From contig JAOLZN010000009.1 of assembly GCA_028343855.1 (NCBI GenBank), forward strand, positions 1 to 52,252: a stretch of DNA of 52,252 bases, in the 5' to 3' direction. Below are positions 40,312 through 49,839 of the stretch, one piece after another. This DNA is from Candidatus Nitrosopumilus sp. GTDB taxonomy: Archaea; Thermoproteota; Nitrososphaeria; Nitrososphaerales; Nitrosopumilaceae. The notes below the pieces were generated by a model that worked only from the letters and a program-made list of their open reading frames with translations, had not been told where the DNA came from and made no database searches. The position numbers were made by a program, and so were the translations under genes. Position 1 is the stretch's first letter. Each line of letters begins with the position of its first letter.

Positions 40312-42437
40312 TATCTAACCTTCTTTAATTCAGCTTTAATGTTATTTGCTATGGTTAAACCAATTTTATCAATCTCTGCTAAATTATTTACAGAAATATT
40401 TGATAAATCATCTAGATTTTTTATGCCATGTTTAAACAACATGCGTGCTCTAATTCTTCCGATTCCTTTTACGCGTACCAAATCTAATAATTCTGTTCTA
40501 ATCCCATAAACCACTCTTTTTCTCAAATCACTAAATTCTTCAAGTAAATCAGTTCTTTCAATATGCTTAGAAATTTCCCTAAGACAATAAGATAGCCAAT
40601 TTGCATTTTCTACCATTCTGTGCATATCCCCAGCCTCAATTCCAAGGGTGTCAGATAAAGAAAGTTCACTTGATTCAGTAATCCACATTTGTAAGGCTAA
40701 AAGACTTCTAGAGCAATCATATTCGGATATAGGCTCAATTAATTCTGAAGAATGGTTTTCAATCATAAGACTAGTAGATTCATAGTCTTTATTTCTAAGT
40801 GAAAATTTAGGAAAAAATTCTTCACAATTTGTCATTAAATGTAAAAATCCAAAAGTATGGTTTCGTTTTTCAGATACATTATCTATTGCATCTCTAAAGT
40901 ATGTTGCAGTTAAAGGATCAATGTAAAGCATTGATGTCTTTTTTCCAAATGCAGTTCCAGCATATCTTTCACTTTTTTTAATTATTAATTGTTGACTAGA
41001 AAGAAAACGTAAAGAAATATTGATTGCAAAACTTAGAGTAGCTTTAGTTGTTTGTAGCCCACCTAATGTTTGTAAAAAGAATTCAAGAAGTTCCTCTTTT
41101 TTTATTCCAGGGTGCGTAACAATTACACTTAGAATATGTGTTCTAAGGGACTTATCATCAGTAATTTTTGAAACAATAGGTTCTGGTTCACCATGAATAT
41201 AATAATCTGTTAAATCCTCAGTATTTCCATTACCAACAATAATGGATTCACCATACTTATCATATTGTGGTCGTCCAGCTCTTCCACAAAGTTGTTTATA
41301 TTCTAAAACACTAATTGGTCTATTGGCACCAACTTTTGCATTGTATCTATTAATATTTGAAATAACAACTCTTCTTGCCGGAAGATTTACACCAGCTGCT
41401 AATGTTGGAGTGGATGAAAGTAGTTTAATTGTTCCTTTACGGAATTCCTTTTCAACAATTTCCCTACATTTCTGATTTAATCCTGCATGATGAAATGCAA
41501 CTCCTTTTTTGATAAGAGTTGCTAAAGTTTTTACAATTTCAGTATGTTCATTTTCTGCAAGAATTTGTTTAGATGTTTTTTCTAATGCAGTTAGTTCCTT
41601 TTTTTGTAAAAGTTGGGAAACAGCGTCAGCTGCTTTTGTTGCTAAAGATTTTGAACGTACTCTAGTTTCAGCAAAAACAAGAGATTGACCACCTTGTTGA
41701 ACAGATTGTACGCCTAAATCTATAGGAATTCCACGTAAACTTGGTTTAACTTCAAATGTTTCACCATCACTCATTGTAACTTGTCCACCGTCACAAACCC
41801 CTTCAGATAATGGAACTGGTCGCCAGTCATTTTTTACCAATTTACAATCAAGCCAATCTGCAATTTCATTTGAATTAGTTATTGTTGCACTAAGACCTAT
41901 AATCTGAGGTGTATTATCTAATAATTTTAAATGAGTTAAAATCATTTCAAGTGTAGGTCCTCTACTTTCATCTCCAATTAGATGAATTTCATCAGATATC
42001 ACTAATCCAATATCTTCAATCCATTCAGCTCCATGTCTAATTATTGAATCCATTTTTTCATTTGTTAAAATTAATACATTGCTATTTTCTAAATTTTTTT
42101 CAATATGTTCAAAATCACCAGTAGAAATACTTGTTTTGATTTTTTTACCAATAGAAATTTTTTCTAATTTTTTAAACTCTGTAAACTTTTCAGCAGCTAA
42201 TGCACGTAATGGGCTGAGATAAATTACTTTACCCTTATGTTTAGAAAGATAATTAAGCATTGCAATCATTGCAATCAAAGTTTTTCCACTTGCAGTAGGT
42301 GCAGAAACCAAAATACTTTTTCCGTCTAATAATCCAGATTTCATACAATCAGCTTGAGGAGGATATAATTTTTCATATCCTTGTGATTTTAAAAATTCAA
42401 TTGCAGAATCTGGAAGTGAGAGTTTTTCTATTTTCAT
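40308..42437 (-). CDS. hel308: Hel308 superfamily 2 DNA helicase
   Basis: 709 residues. Motif I SAPTASGKTLIAM, motif II DEIHLIGDE, motif VI CGRAGRPQYDKYG, winged-helix and ratchet domains, and a C-terminal helix-hairpin-helix VKGIGRIRARMLF. It unwinds lagging-strand-like forks and is linked to replication restart and recombination. Its ATG overlaps the mcm stop by four bases, putting it in the replication operon with GINS and MCM. Confidence 0.94.
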   Translation of the reverse strand: MKIEKLSLPDSAIEFLKSQGYEKLYPPQADCMKSGLLDGKSILVSAPTASGKTLIAMIAMLNYLSKHKGKVIYLSPLRALAAEKFTEFKKLEKISIGKKIKTSISTGDFEHIEKNLENSNVLILTNEKMDSIIRHGAEWIEDIGLVISDEIHLIGDESRGPTLEMILTHLKLLDNTPQIIGLSATITNSNEIADWLDCKLVKNDWRPVPLSEGVCDGGQVTMSDGETFEVKPSLRGIPIDLGVQSVQQGGQSLVFAETRVRSKSLATKAADAVSQLLQKKELTALEKTSKQILAENEHTEIVKTLATLIKKGVAFHHAGLNQKCREIVEKEFRKGTIKLLSSTPTLAAGVNLPARRVVISNINRYNAKVGANRPISVLEYKQLCGRAGRPQYDKYGESIIVGNGNTEDLTDYYIHGEPEPIVSKITDDKSLRTHILSVIVTHPGIKKEELLEFFLQTLGGLQTTKATLSFAINISLRFLSSQQLIIKKSERYAGTAFGKKTSMLYIDPLTATYFRDAIDNVSEKRNHTFGFLHLMTNCEEFFPKFSLRNKDYESTSLMIENHSSELIEPISEYDCSRSLLALQMWITESSELSLSDTLGIEAGDMHRMVENANWLSYCLREISKHIERTDLLEEFSDLRKRVVYGIRTELLDLVRVKGIGRIRARMLFKHGIKNLDDLSNISVNNLAEIDKIGLTIANNIKAELKKVRY

Positions 42438-44518
42438 ACTCGATTATAATGACCGGGTTTTGATTCATAAATAGATGCTTCTCTAAGCATTCTTCGAATA
42501 TAGTTTCGTGCTTCCTCTTCAGTAAACTTTTCAGTTTTTTCAAGTTCCTGAACAAATGCCCTTTCTTCAACAGCTACTTTGTTATCACCCTCTAAACTTT
42601 TTAGAATATCCATGAATAATTGCATTTTTGAGACTTCACTGCGAGGTTTACCTTGTAAAACACCAAGATCAACTTTACCTGTATTAACATCAACACCAGC
42701 ATCTTGAAGCATACTTTGAATTAAGAAAATTGCACGCTCAGCGTCCTCCTCTTCTACTTTATCTTTCATAAGTAATCTGGCTCTAGCAGTTGAAAGTCGT
42801 ATAATTCCTTCTAATTGCCTTGGAGTAACAGTGATCATTTCTTCAGATTCTACATTTCTCATTTGTAAATAATAATCAAGAATTTTTGCTTCTGCCTCTT
42901 TTGTTAATTCAGGTGTTCCACGTTTTGCATATGATAGGTATTTTGTTAACAAATCAACTTCAATAACAGATTTTTTATCTATTCCAGAACTAGTATTTCG
43001 TCTGATAATGTGTGTTGCAATCTGTATATCTCTTTCTTTTGTTGGGATATCTCTAACAACAAAAATTAAATCAAATCTAGTTAACAACGGAATTGGCAAA
43101 TTAACATTTTCTGTAATATTTTTGAAAGGATCATATTTTCCATACATAGGATTTGCTGCAGCTAAAATTGATGTTCTAGCATTTAGTGTAGCTACAATAC
43201 CACCTTTTGCAATACTTGCAGATTGTTGTTCCATAACTTCGTGTAAAGCACTTCTATCTTCAGGTTTCATTTTATCAAATTCATCTATACTTACTAAACC
43301 CTGATCACCAAGTACAACAGCACCAGCTTCTAACATCATAATTCCTGTTTTATCTCGAACTACAGCTGCTGTAAGTCCTGCAGCTGTTGAACCCCTACCA
43401 GAAGTGTACAAACCACGTGGTGCAATTCTTGCACAAAATTTTAGCATTTCACTTTTTGCAGTACCTGGATCTCCAACTAAAAATACATTGATATCTCCTC
43501 TAATTTTACTACCATCGCCTAGCAGTCTTTGATTAGATCCAACAATTAGTAACAAAATAGCTTCTTTGATTAATGATTGACCTTGAATATGGGGAGCAAA
43601 TGAATCAATTAATCTTTGATAAACATCTGAACTTTGACCGAGAGATTTTATTCTCTTTTCTTCCTCAGGAGAAATTTCTTCTCTGCCAATTTTTCTATCG
43701 GTTTTAGAACCACGACCACTTAAAAATTCAATATTATTGCCTTCAATTCTTAATCGATATAATCCACTATGACCTCTCTGAACTCCAGTAACAGATTCTT
43801 GTTCTACTCTAACGACTCCAGTAAGAATAATTCTATCACCGGGTCTTGAATTATCAACTAAATCCTGCCTAATTGTGACATCAATATAATGAGGTAGTTG
43901 TCCAGGAGGTAAATCCTCTGGAAGTTCTTGTAATCTGAGAATTTGAAAATCAATAAATTTACTAGATTCAGGTTTTAATTCAAAATCTCTTTGTTTACAA
44001 TTTGGATTGTCACATACTACAGGAATTTTTGCATCCATTCCCTTTAGTTGAATAATTTTTGTAGTATGCTCATCAGGACAAACAAAAACCAATTCTTTTG
44101 CAAGAGGTTTAACTTCTGATGCCCTAACAACCATTCCTGAAACACTGGTCATTGTTCCAATAGTTTCTGCATTAATTTGTCTTAAACTTCTTTCAAGTGG
44201 AAAATTTGCTACTCGTACGCGAACTTCCTCTTTTATTTTTTCAGCATAATCTGGAAATCTTGTTTGTAATGCTTCTTTGATTGCTCTTGCAAAAGCATCA
44301 AATATTCTATCAGGATTTTCAGAAAAAATAATTTCTATTTCAGGTTCTGTTACAAGATCATTATAATCAACTACAATATATTTTGCATTTTTAGGCATCA
44401 TTGCATCAATGGCATCAACGTACTTGTAATTCCCTTGTTTGTCTTTGAATCGAGTTAGAAATTCCTTTACCTTATCAGATAAAGCAGAATCAGTAAAAGA
44501 ACTAGTTTGACTACTCAT
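42434..44518 (-). CDS. mcm: Replicative minichromosome maintenance (MCM) helicase
   Basis: 694 residues. N-terminal zinc-binding region with CPDEH and CDNPNC (a C-x3-H / C-x4-C pattern, so Cys3His rather than Cys4). AAA+ core: Walker A VGDPGTAKSEMLKF, Walker B SIDEFDKM, sensor ARTSILAAANP, arginine finger region PLLTRFDLIF. A C-terminal winged helix follows. This hexameric helicase unwinds DNA ahead of the fork. It overlaps the GINS gene by 8 bases and hel308 by 4. Confidence 0.96.
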   Translation of the reverse strand: MSSQTSSFTDSALSDKVKEFLTRFKDKQGNYKYVDAIDAMMPKNAKYIVVDYNDLVTEPEIEIIFSENPDRIFDAFARAIKEALQTRFPDYAEKIKEEVRVRVANFPLERSLRQINAETIGTMTSVSGMVVRASEVKPLAKELVFVCPDEHTTKIIQLKGMDAKIPVVCDNPNCKQRDFELKPESSKFIDFQILRLQELPEDLPPGQLPHYIDVTIRQDLVDNSRPGDRIILTGVVRVEQESVTGVQRGHSGLYRLRIEGNNIEFLSGRGSKTDRKIGREEISPEEEKRIKSLGQSSDVYQRLIDSFAPHIQGQSLIKEAILLLIVGSNQRLLGDGSKIRGDINVFLVGDPGTAKSEMLKFCARIAPRGLYTSGRGSTAAGLTAAVVRDKTGIMMLEAGAVVLGDQGLVSIDEFDKMKPEDRSALHEVMEQQSASIAKGGIVATLNARTSILAAANPMYGKYDPFKNITENVNLPIPLLTRFDLIFVVRDIPTKERDIQIATHIIRRNTSSGIDKKSVIEVDLLTKYLSYAKRGTPELTKEAEAKILDYYLQMRNVESEEMITVTPRQLEGIIRLSTARARLLMKDKVEEEDAERAIFLIQSMLQDAGVDVNTGKVDLGVLQGKPRSEVSKMQLFMDILKSLEGDNKVAVEERAFVQELEKTEKFTEEEARNYIRRMLREASIYESKPGHYNRV

Positions 44519-45029
44519 TTGTATTTCCTCTTACTTGATTTTCAAATTCTTTACTATTATCATAAATGGTTTTATAGAAAATATTTTCTTCAACGGTTAA
44601 TTGATTATAGATATCAGAATTTAGTTTAATAGAGTCTGCAAGTTTTACAATTTTTCCTCTTCGCATTCTGAACAATTCCAATAAAATACTTTCAACGTGA
44701 TTAAAATCATCTCGATTCAATTCTTTCATAGATTGTTTTAATTTAATATAGAAATGAGGTTCTAATGTGGATAACTGATATTCTCCAACCATTTTTTCTT
44801 TAGATAATGCTTGTTTTAATTCAGTAATCATATCAGGCATATCCATTGTGCCTACTCCACTATCATTCAAAATTTTTCCAATCCATTGAGGCATGTTATT
44901 AGTATCACCTTGAACGCCTTCAATTTTGACACCTGCAACATTATACTTGAAGTCCTGATTAACTGTAACTTTAGCATCTTTTAGGCGATATCCTATCGAA
45001 TGTACTTTTTCTATTTCTTTAATTTTCAT
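44511..45029 (-). CDS. GINS complex subunit (GINS23-like by domain order)
   Basis: 172 residues. A beta-rich N-terminal part with MPQWIGKILNDSGVGTM, which resembles the PLWLA.L pattern of Psf2/Psf3, is followed by a helical part with LSTLEPHFYIKLKQSMKEL and RMRRGKIVKLADS. The B-then-A domain order fits the GINS23 class; the R-x-x-K-I helix is also seen in GINS51/15 proteins, so the class is not certain. GINS links MCM to the CMG helicase, and the gene overlaps mcm by 8 bases, the classical archaeal neighbour. It is divergent from rfcS. Confidence 0.82.
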   Translation of the reverse strand: MKIKEIEKVHSIGYRLKDAKVTVNQDFKYNVAGVKIEGVQGDTNNMPQWIGKILNDSGVGTMDMPDMITELKQALSKEKMVGEYQLSTLEPHFYIKLKQSMKELNRDDFNHVESILLELFRMRRGKIVKLADSIKLNSDIYNQLTVEENIFYKTIYDNSKEFENQVRGNTNE

Positions 45030-45198
45030 ATGAGATCACTTATCAATTTTAGATCCTCAAGTATCGGATCGATCAATTCTCTTAACAATTTAGTGAGATC
45101 ATTTGATCCTAATTAATCACAGGTTGAGGCTAGGAATATTTTAGACAGATTTGAATTTTAATAGATAGTATTAGAGAATAACCAATTCGGATTTATTA

Positions 45199-46173
45199 AT
45201 GGGATTAGGCTTTGGTACTGATATGTCAGCAACAGGAATGTGGGTAGAAAAATACCGACCTAAGAAAGTCTCAGAAATAGTAGGTCAAACTGAAATTATC
45301 GGTAGTTTATCAGCATTAATCAAAGATCCAACAGATATGCCACACTTGATGTTCTCTGGTTCTGCAGGAGTAGGTAAAACAACTACTGCATTATGTATTA
45401 CAAGACAAATTTTAGGAGATAACATAGAAGGAAATCTACTGGAGCTTAATGCTTCAGATGAAAGAGGTATAGGGATGGTGAGGGAGAAAGTGAAGAAATT
45501 TTCAGGGTTTGCAGGTTTATCAGATGTACCGTTTAAAATTATTATTTTAGATGAAGCAGATGAAATGACTTCAGATGCACAAACAGCACTAAGAAGAATA
45601 ATAGAAGATACTGCAAAGATTTGTAGGTTTATTTTGATTGCAAATAACGTTTCAAAAATTATCGATCCAATTCAAAGTAGATGTGCCACATTCAAATTTA
45701 CAACTGTTTCAGAAGACGACATAATTGGTAGATTAGAAGTAATTGCAAAAAAGGAAAAAATCAAAGTGAATAAAAAAGGATTAAAATCGATTTTTGATTA
45801 TTCTCAAGGAGATTTAAGACATGCAATTAATTTGATGCAAGCTACTGCAAGTCTTGGAGAAATTAGTGAAGAAACTGTAGCATCATCAGCAGGATTAACT
45901 AAAACAACAGATGTTGATGAAGTATTAAAAATTGCATTATCTGGCAAAATTGTAGAAGCAAGAGAGAAAATGATTGAATTAATCAAAGTTTATGGAATGT
46001 CAGTATCAGATTTTCTAAAATATTTTAATTCTGCAGTCTTTAAATCACAACACAAAAAATTATCAGAAATTTTAGAAATTATTGCAAAGTACGATTATAG
46101 AATTTTAGTAGGAGCAAATTCTGAAATTCAATTGTCTGCTATGCTTGCAGAGATTGCAAAAGTAGAAGAATAA
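45199..46173 (+). CDS. rfcS: Replication factor C small subunit
   Basis: 324 residues. MWVEKYRPKKVSEIVGQ is the family start (M14), so the 13 residues before it may be extra; later ATGs at 45223 and 45238 are candidates. Walker A is SGSAGVGKTTTAL, Walker B IILDEADEMTSDAQ, and the arginine finger is in DPIQSRCATFKF. Four copies join RfcL to form the clamp loader. It is the only plus-strand gene in the replication block and ends 2 bases before the tRNA-Ser gene on the other strand. Confidence 0.95.
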   Translation: MGLGFGTDMSATGMWVEKYRPKKVSEIVGQTEIIGSLSALIKDPTDMPHLMFSGSAGVGKTTTALCITRQILGDNIEGNLLELNASDERGIGMVREKVKKFSGFAGLSDVPFKIIILDEADEMTSDAQTALRRIIEDTAKICRFILIANNVSKIIDPIQSRCATFKFTTVSEDDIIGRLEVIAKKEKIKVNKKGLKSIFDYSQGDLRHAINLMQATASLGEISEETVASSAGLTKTTDVDEVLKIALSGKIVEAREKMIELIKVYGMSVSDFLKYFNSAVFKSQHKKLSEILEIIAKYDYRILVGANSEIQLSAMLAEIAKVEE

Positions 46174-46175
46174 AA

Positions 46176-46259
46176 CGCCGAGAGAGGGATTTGAACCCCC
46201 GCGTGCTTGCGCACACAGGCTCTCAAGGCCCGCGCTCTACCGGACTAAGCGACCTCGGC
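46176..46259 (-). tRNA. tRNA-Ser (TGA)
   Basis: Acceptor GCCGAGG/TCTCGGC, discriminator G, and the long variable arm typical of Ser/Leu tRNAs (GTGCGCAAGCAC region). Anticodon stem CGGGC/GCCTG, loop CTTGAGA, anticodon TGA (complement of 46223-46225), T arm GGGGG-TTCAAAT-CCCTC. CCA not encoded. Confidence 0.93.
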
Positions 46260-46331
46260 AAAAAATGTTGAAAATAGTGATTAAAATCTGTTGATAATGA
46301 AATATAAAAATAAGAAAAAAGAAAAAATTCT

Positions 46332-46880
46332 TTAATCGTGTGCGTGTGGATTTTCAGAACCAGATTTCATAATTACATATGTTCCGGCTGCTTTCTCGTG
46401 CCATTCTTGGTTAGCTGATTCAATAAGGATTGCTCCTTCAGGACAAATTTCTTGACATGCCATACAAACTGTACAATCGTGTTCTCTGATTGGTTGTGAT
46501 TTGTCGGTATAATCTAATCTTTCATCTTGTTCGGTTAAACCAGTTCCTTCAAAAGTTGCTCCAACTGTATCTGCTGCTGGAATATCTTGTTCGGTTCTGA
46601 ACCATTGGAATGTTTGAACTGGACATACACTCATGCATGAACCAGCTGCTACACATGAATCCCAATCGACTGCAACGCTAGTACCATGAATTCCAAGAGG
46701 AACTTGTTCTTCCCCTCTTTCTGCATAGGCTGCCTTTACATCATCGTTTGAGAATGCTGCACCATCAGTTCTTCCGTCACCCCAAATATAATGGAAATTT
46801 TCACCATCACCGTGGCTTGTTTTTCCTTTTGGTTCTACATCGTTGTGACAAAAGTCTTCTGGTATTTGTAGATCTGCCAT
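46332..46880 (-). CDS. Sulfolobus-type dicluster ferredoxin, paralogue 1
   Basis: 182 residues. WDSCVAAGSCMSVCPVQTFQ (C76-x5-C82-x3-C86-P) and HDCTVCMACQEICPEGAI (C136-x2-C139-x2-C142-x3-C146-P) match the 3+4 cysteine layout of [3Fe-4S][4Fe-4S] ferredoxins such as the Sulfolobus zinc-containing one. The N-terminal domain has histidines H12, H23, H30 and H65 that could bind zinc. The gap between the two motifs is ~50 residues, longer than in Sulfolobus, and there is a C-terminal tail. A low-potential electron carrier, a plausible partner of complex I or the FNR-like flavoproteins. Its promoter is nearly identical to that of paralogue 2. Confidence 0.9.
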   Translation of the reverse strand: MADLQIPEDFCHNDVEPKGKTSHGDGENFHYIWGDGRTDGAAFSNDDVKAAYAERGEEQVPLGIHGTSVAVDWDSCVAAGSCMSVCPVQTFQWFRTEQDIPAADTVGATFEGTGLTEQDERLDYTDKSQPIREHDCTVCMACQEICPEGAILIESANQEWHEKAAGTYVIMKSGSENPHAHD

Positions 46881-46899
46881 TGGATCCGGTTATTTAGAA

Positions 46900-46916
46900 T
46901 ATTATTTAAAGCTAGA
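46900..46916 (-). promoter_or_regulatory. Promoter of ferredoxin paralogue 1
   Basis: On the minus strand the block TCTAGCTTTAAATAATA (17 bases) ends 20 bases before the ATG at 46880, placing the TTTAAATA box about -25. The same 17 bases at the same distance precede ferredoxin paralogue 2. It indicates a strong leaderless promoter. Confidence 0.75.
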
Positions 46917-46974
46917 GAAAATTAGTCAAGACTAAATTAAAAATATAAAATTGTATTATCTAAAAACGATTAAT

Positions 46975-47502
<528 letters not shown>

Positions 47503-47503
47503 T

Positions 47504-47520
47504 TATTATTTAAAGCTAGA
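47504..47520 (-). promoter_or_regulatory. Promoter of ferredoxin paralogue 2
   Basis: The 17 bases TCTAGCTTTAAATAATA recur here on the minus strand, ending 20 bases before the ATG at 47484, in the same register as for paralogue 1. The sequence on either side differs between the two, so the block looks selected rather than merely copied. Confidence 0.75.
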
Positions 47521-47588
47521 TGGTATCAAAGAATTTCATCAAATTATAATTAAAATCATCGATCAATTAGGCAGTAACAATTTCCTTA

Positions 47589-47606
47589 CGTTCATAACGT
47601 TGAACG
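47589..47606. promoter_or_regulatory. Inverted repeat upstream of aIF6
   Basis: CGTTCA-TAACGT-TGAACG: a 6-bp inverted repeat around a 6-bp spacer, 16 to 33 bp before the aIF6 ATG and overlapping where the core promoter should lie. It could be an operator or chance; no second copy was noticed in the window. Confidence 0.25.
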
Positions 47607-47621
47607 ATCAATAGTCTGGAT

Positions 47622-48287
47622 ATGGATATTATCAAGTATGATGTGTATAGAGGACCAAACATAGGAGTTTACGTTAGTGTTAATGATACAATAGGATTAG
47701 TTCCAATGGGATTTGCAGAAACTAAAGCAAAAAAACTAGAAGAGTATTTGAATATTGAAGTAATGTATACAGCAATTGCAAATACAAGATTAATTGGAGC
47801 ATTGTCAGTTATGAACAATAAAGGATTTCTATTACCATCTACAGCATATCAAGATGAATTTGATTATTTGAAAAATGAAACAGATTTAGAAATTGGAGTT
47901 TTAGATACTAAATTTAATGCACTTGGAAATGTAATTTGTGCTAATGACAAAGGAGCAATTGTTTCACCAGCTTTATCAAAGGAAAATTGTAAAGTGATAT
48001 CAGATGTAATGGGAGTAGAAGTACTTCAAAAAAAGATAGCTGGAACTCATTTAGCAGGGGTTACACTTAGAGCAAATAATACAGGTGCTGCAATTCATCC
48101 AGAAGCAGAAGAAAAAGATTTAGAAATTATTGCTGATGTATTAGGCGTAAATGTAGAACAATCATCAATAAATGGAGGGGTACCATATGTCTCATCAGGA
48201 ATTTTAGCAAATAATCATTGTATTGTAGTTGGTTCATTAACAAATGGTACTGAAATTATGAATTTAACTAAAGCATTTCTAAATTAA
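47622..48287 (+). CDS. eif6: Translation initiation factor aIF6
   Basis: 221 residues, the pentein-fold anti-association factor that binds the large ribosomal subunit. The five repeats are visible as related strand motifs: GPNIGVYVSVNDTIGLVP, LIGALSVMNNKGFLLP, ALGNVICANDKGAIVS, HLAGVTLRANNTGAAIH, and SSGILANNHCIVVG. Length is normal. Its 3' end overlaps the convergent hisS by 20 bases. Confidence 0.95.
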   Translation: MDIIKYDVYRGPNIGVYVSVNDTIGLVPMGFAETKAKKLEEYLNIEVMYTAIANTRLIGALSVMNNKGFLLPSTAYQDEFDYLKNETDLEIGVLDTKFNALGNVICANDKGAIVSPALSKENCKVISDVMGVEVLQKKIAGTHLAGVTLRANNTGAAIHPEAEEKDLEIIADVLGVNVEQSSINGGVPYVSSGILANNHCIVVGSLTNGTEIMNLTKAFLN

Positions 48288-49548
48288 AAACAGATTTTGG
48301 ATCATCAGTTAATTTTTCTAAAGAGATAGTTGCTTCAATTCCAGTTTTCATATCTTTGAGTACAACATTTCCTTCTTCCAATTCTTGGGGCCCAACAATA
48401 ATTGTAAATCTTGCAGTATTAGCAATATCCATTTGTTTTTTTAGATTTCTTCCAGCTAAATCAATATCAGTTGGAATATTGTTTAATCTAAGTAAAGAAG
48501 TAATTGAATGTGCAACTTTTTGCATTTCATCATTAATGTATAAAATTGAAACTCTAAATGACTCAACTTCTGAAATAATATTTTGTTCTTGCATTGTTAA
48601 AATAATTCGTTCAACACCACCTGCAACACCGGTTGCACCAATATCATCTCTTTTGAAAGCTTTCGTCAGAGTATCATATCTTCCTCCACCTGCTAAAGCA
48701 CCAAGTTTTGAATTTTTATCAAATACTTCAAAAACTATTCCAGAATAGTAATCCAACCCCCTAACTATTCCAAAATTAATTCGAACATTAGACACTCCTC
48801 TATTCTCTAGTGATTCAAATAATGCCTTAATTTCATCCCATGATTCCAATTGAGATACATCAAATACAGATTCAACTTCTTTTATTGAACCCTTAATTTG
48901 AGAAAATTCTAAAATTTTTTCTAGGTTTTCTTTATCGTATCTGTCCTCAAATTCTTTAATAATTTCATCTTTTGATTTTTTTGCAATTTTATCAACTGCA
49001 CGTAACATATCACCAACTAATTGAGGTTCCTTTGAATCAAAAATTTTGTTAATATATGATTCAACAAGATTTCTATGATTAACGTCAATTGTAATATTTT
49101 TGAGTAATAATGAATCAAATAATCTTGAAGTTAATTCAATAATTTCAGATTCTGATTCTAAATTTGCCTTACCATAAATTTCAAGATCCCATTGATGGAA
49201 AAATCGATAACGTCCTTTTTGAGGTTCATCATATCTAAACACTCCACCAAAACTAGAAATTTTTGCTGGAAGTTTCATAGATTTTTGAGATGTAGCATAT
49301 CTTGTTAGACCCATTGTAAAATCAAATCTCAATGCAATTTCTCTATCTCCTTTATCTTTGAAATAATAAATTTCATCTTTAATTGCAGGGCCAGATTTAG
49401 TTTCAAGAGTGGATAATAATTCAATTGGAGAAGGATCCATAAATGAGAAACCATACAAATTTGAAAGTTGTTTAAAATGAGATCTAATATGTTCTATATT
49501 TGCAGTTTCAGAACCCACAAAATCCTTCATTCCACGAGGTAATTCCAT
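48268..49548 (-). CDS. hisS: Histidyl-tRNA synthetase
   Basis: 426 residues, class II synthetase. Motif 2 is FRYDEPQKGRYRFFHQWDLE, the His-specific signatures are RGLDYYSGIVFE and LAGGGRYDTL, and motif 3 is GATGVAGGVERI. The C-terminal anticodon-binding domain (IDLAGRNLKKQMDIAN) is complete. Charges tRNA-His. It overlaps aIF6 by 20 bases at the 3' end. Upstream lie ~290 bases to the next plus-strand gene, holding a short acidic frame and AT-rich DNA. Confidence 0.95.
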   Translation of the reverse strand: MELPRGMKDFVGSETANIEHIRSHFKQLSNLYGFSFMDPSPIELLSTLETKSGPAIKDEIYYFKDKGDREIALRFDFTMGLTRYATSQKSMKLPAKISSFGGVFRYDEPQKGRYRFFHQWDLEIYGKANLESESEIIELTSRLFDSLLLKNITIDVNHRNLVESYINKIFDSKEPQLVGDMLRAVDKIAKKSKDEIIKEFEDRYDKENLEKILEFSQIKGSIKEVESVFDVSQLESWDEIKALFESLENRGVSNVRINFGIVRGLDYYSGIVFEVFDKNSKLGALAGGGRYDTLTKAFKRDDIGATGVAGGVERIILTMQEQNIISEVESFRVSILYINDEMQKVAHSITSLLRLNNIPTDIDLAGRNLKKQMDIANTARFTIIVGPQELEEGNVVLKDMKTGIEATISLEKLTDDPKSVFNLEML

Positions 49549-49595
49549 TGTAATTATCTGTTAGAGGGTGTTGTGATTTAGATATTTCTATATTC

Positions 49596-49667
49596 TTATC
49601 TGAAATTTTCTTCTAAATCTTGTTCAAGGTCAGGAAAATCATCCCACCAATCTTTAGTTGTAAGCAT
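49596..49667 (-). CDS. Very short acidic frame or gene remnant
   Basis: In the otherwise empty 49549-49839 gap, the minus strand has a 23-residue frame from ATG 49667 to TAA 49596 with a protein-like acidic, aromatic composition (KDWWDDFPDLEQDLEENF). It could be a small acidic protein or the decayed end of a longer gene, as a stop lies shortly upstream in frame. The rest of the gap is AT-rich with no other feature seen. Confidence 0.25.
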   Translation of the reverse strand: MLTTKDWWDDFPDLEQDLEENFR

Positions 49668-49839
49668 TTCTAACGAAAAAGATTTTTTCTTAGCTTATAG
49701 ATCTTTGTAAAATAAAATTATTGTCTTTAGTATATAATTAAAAAATTCAACATTATTTTTTACAATATAAGAACATAATTTAGATAGTAATTAAAAAGTG
49801 AACTATTTTTTAGAGAGATTTTTCATTAAATTATTGATT

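Noticed and set aside
45030-45198. Possible structured RNA in the GINS/rfcS gap
   Set aside because: A CCTCAA/TTGAGG pair is present but spaced by about 65 bases with no supporting stem, and no C/D box or known RNA signature was seen.
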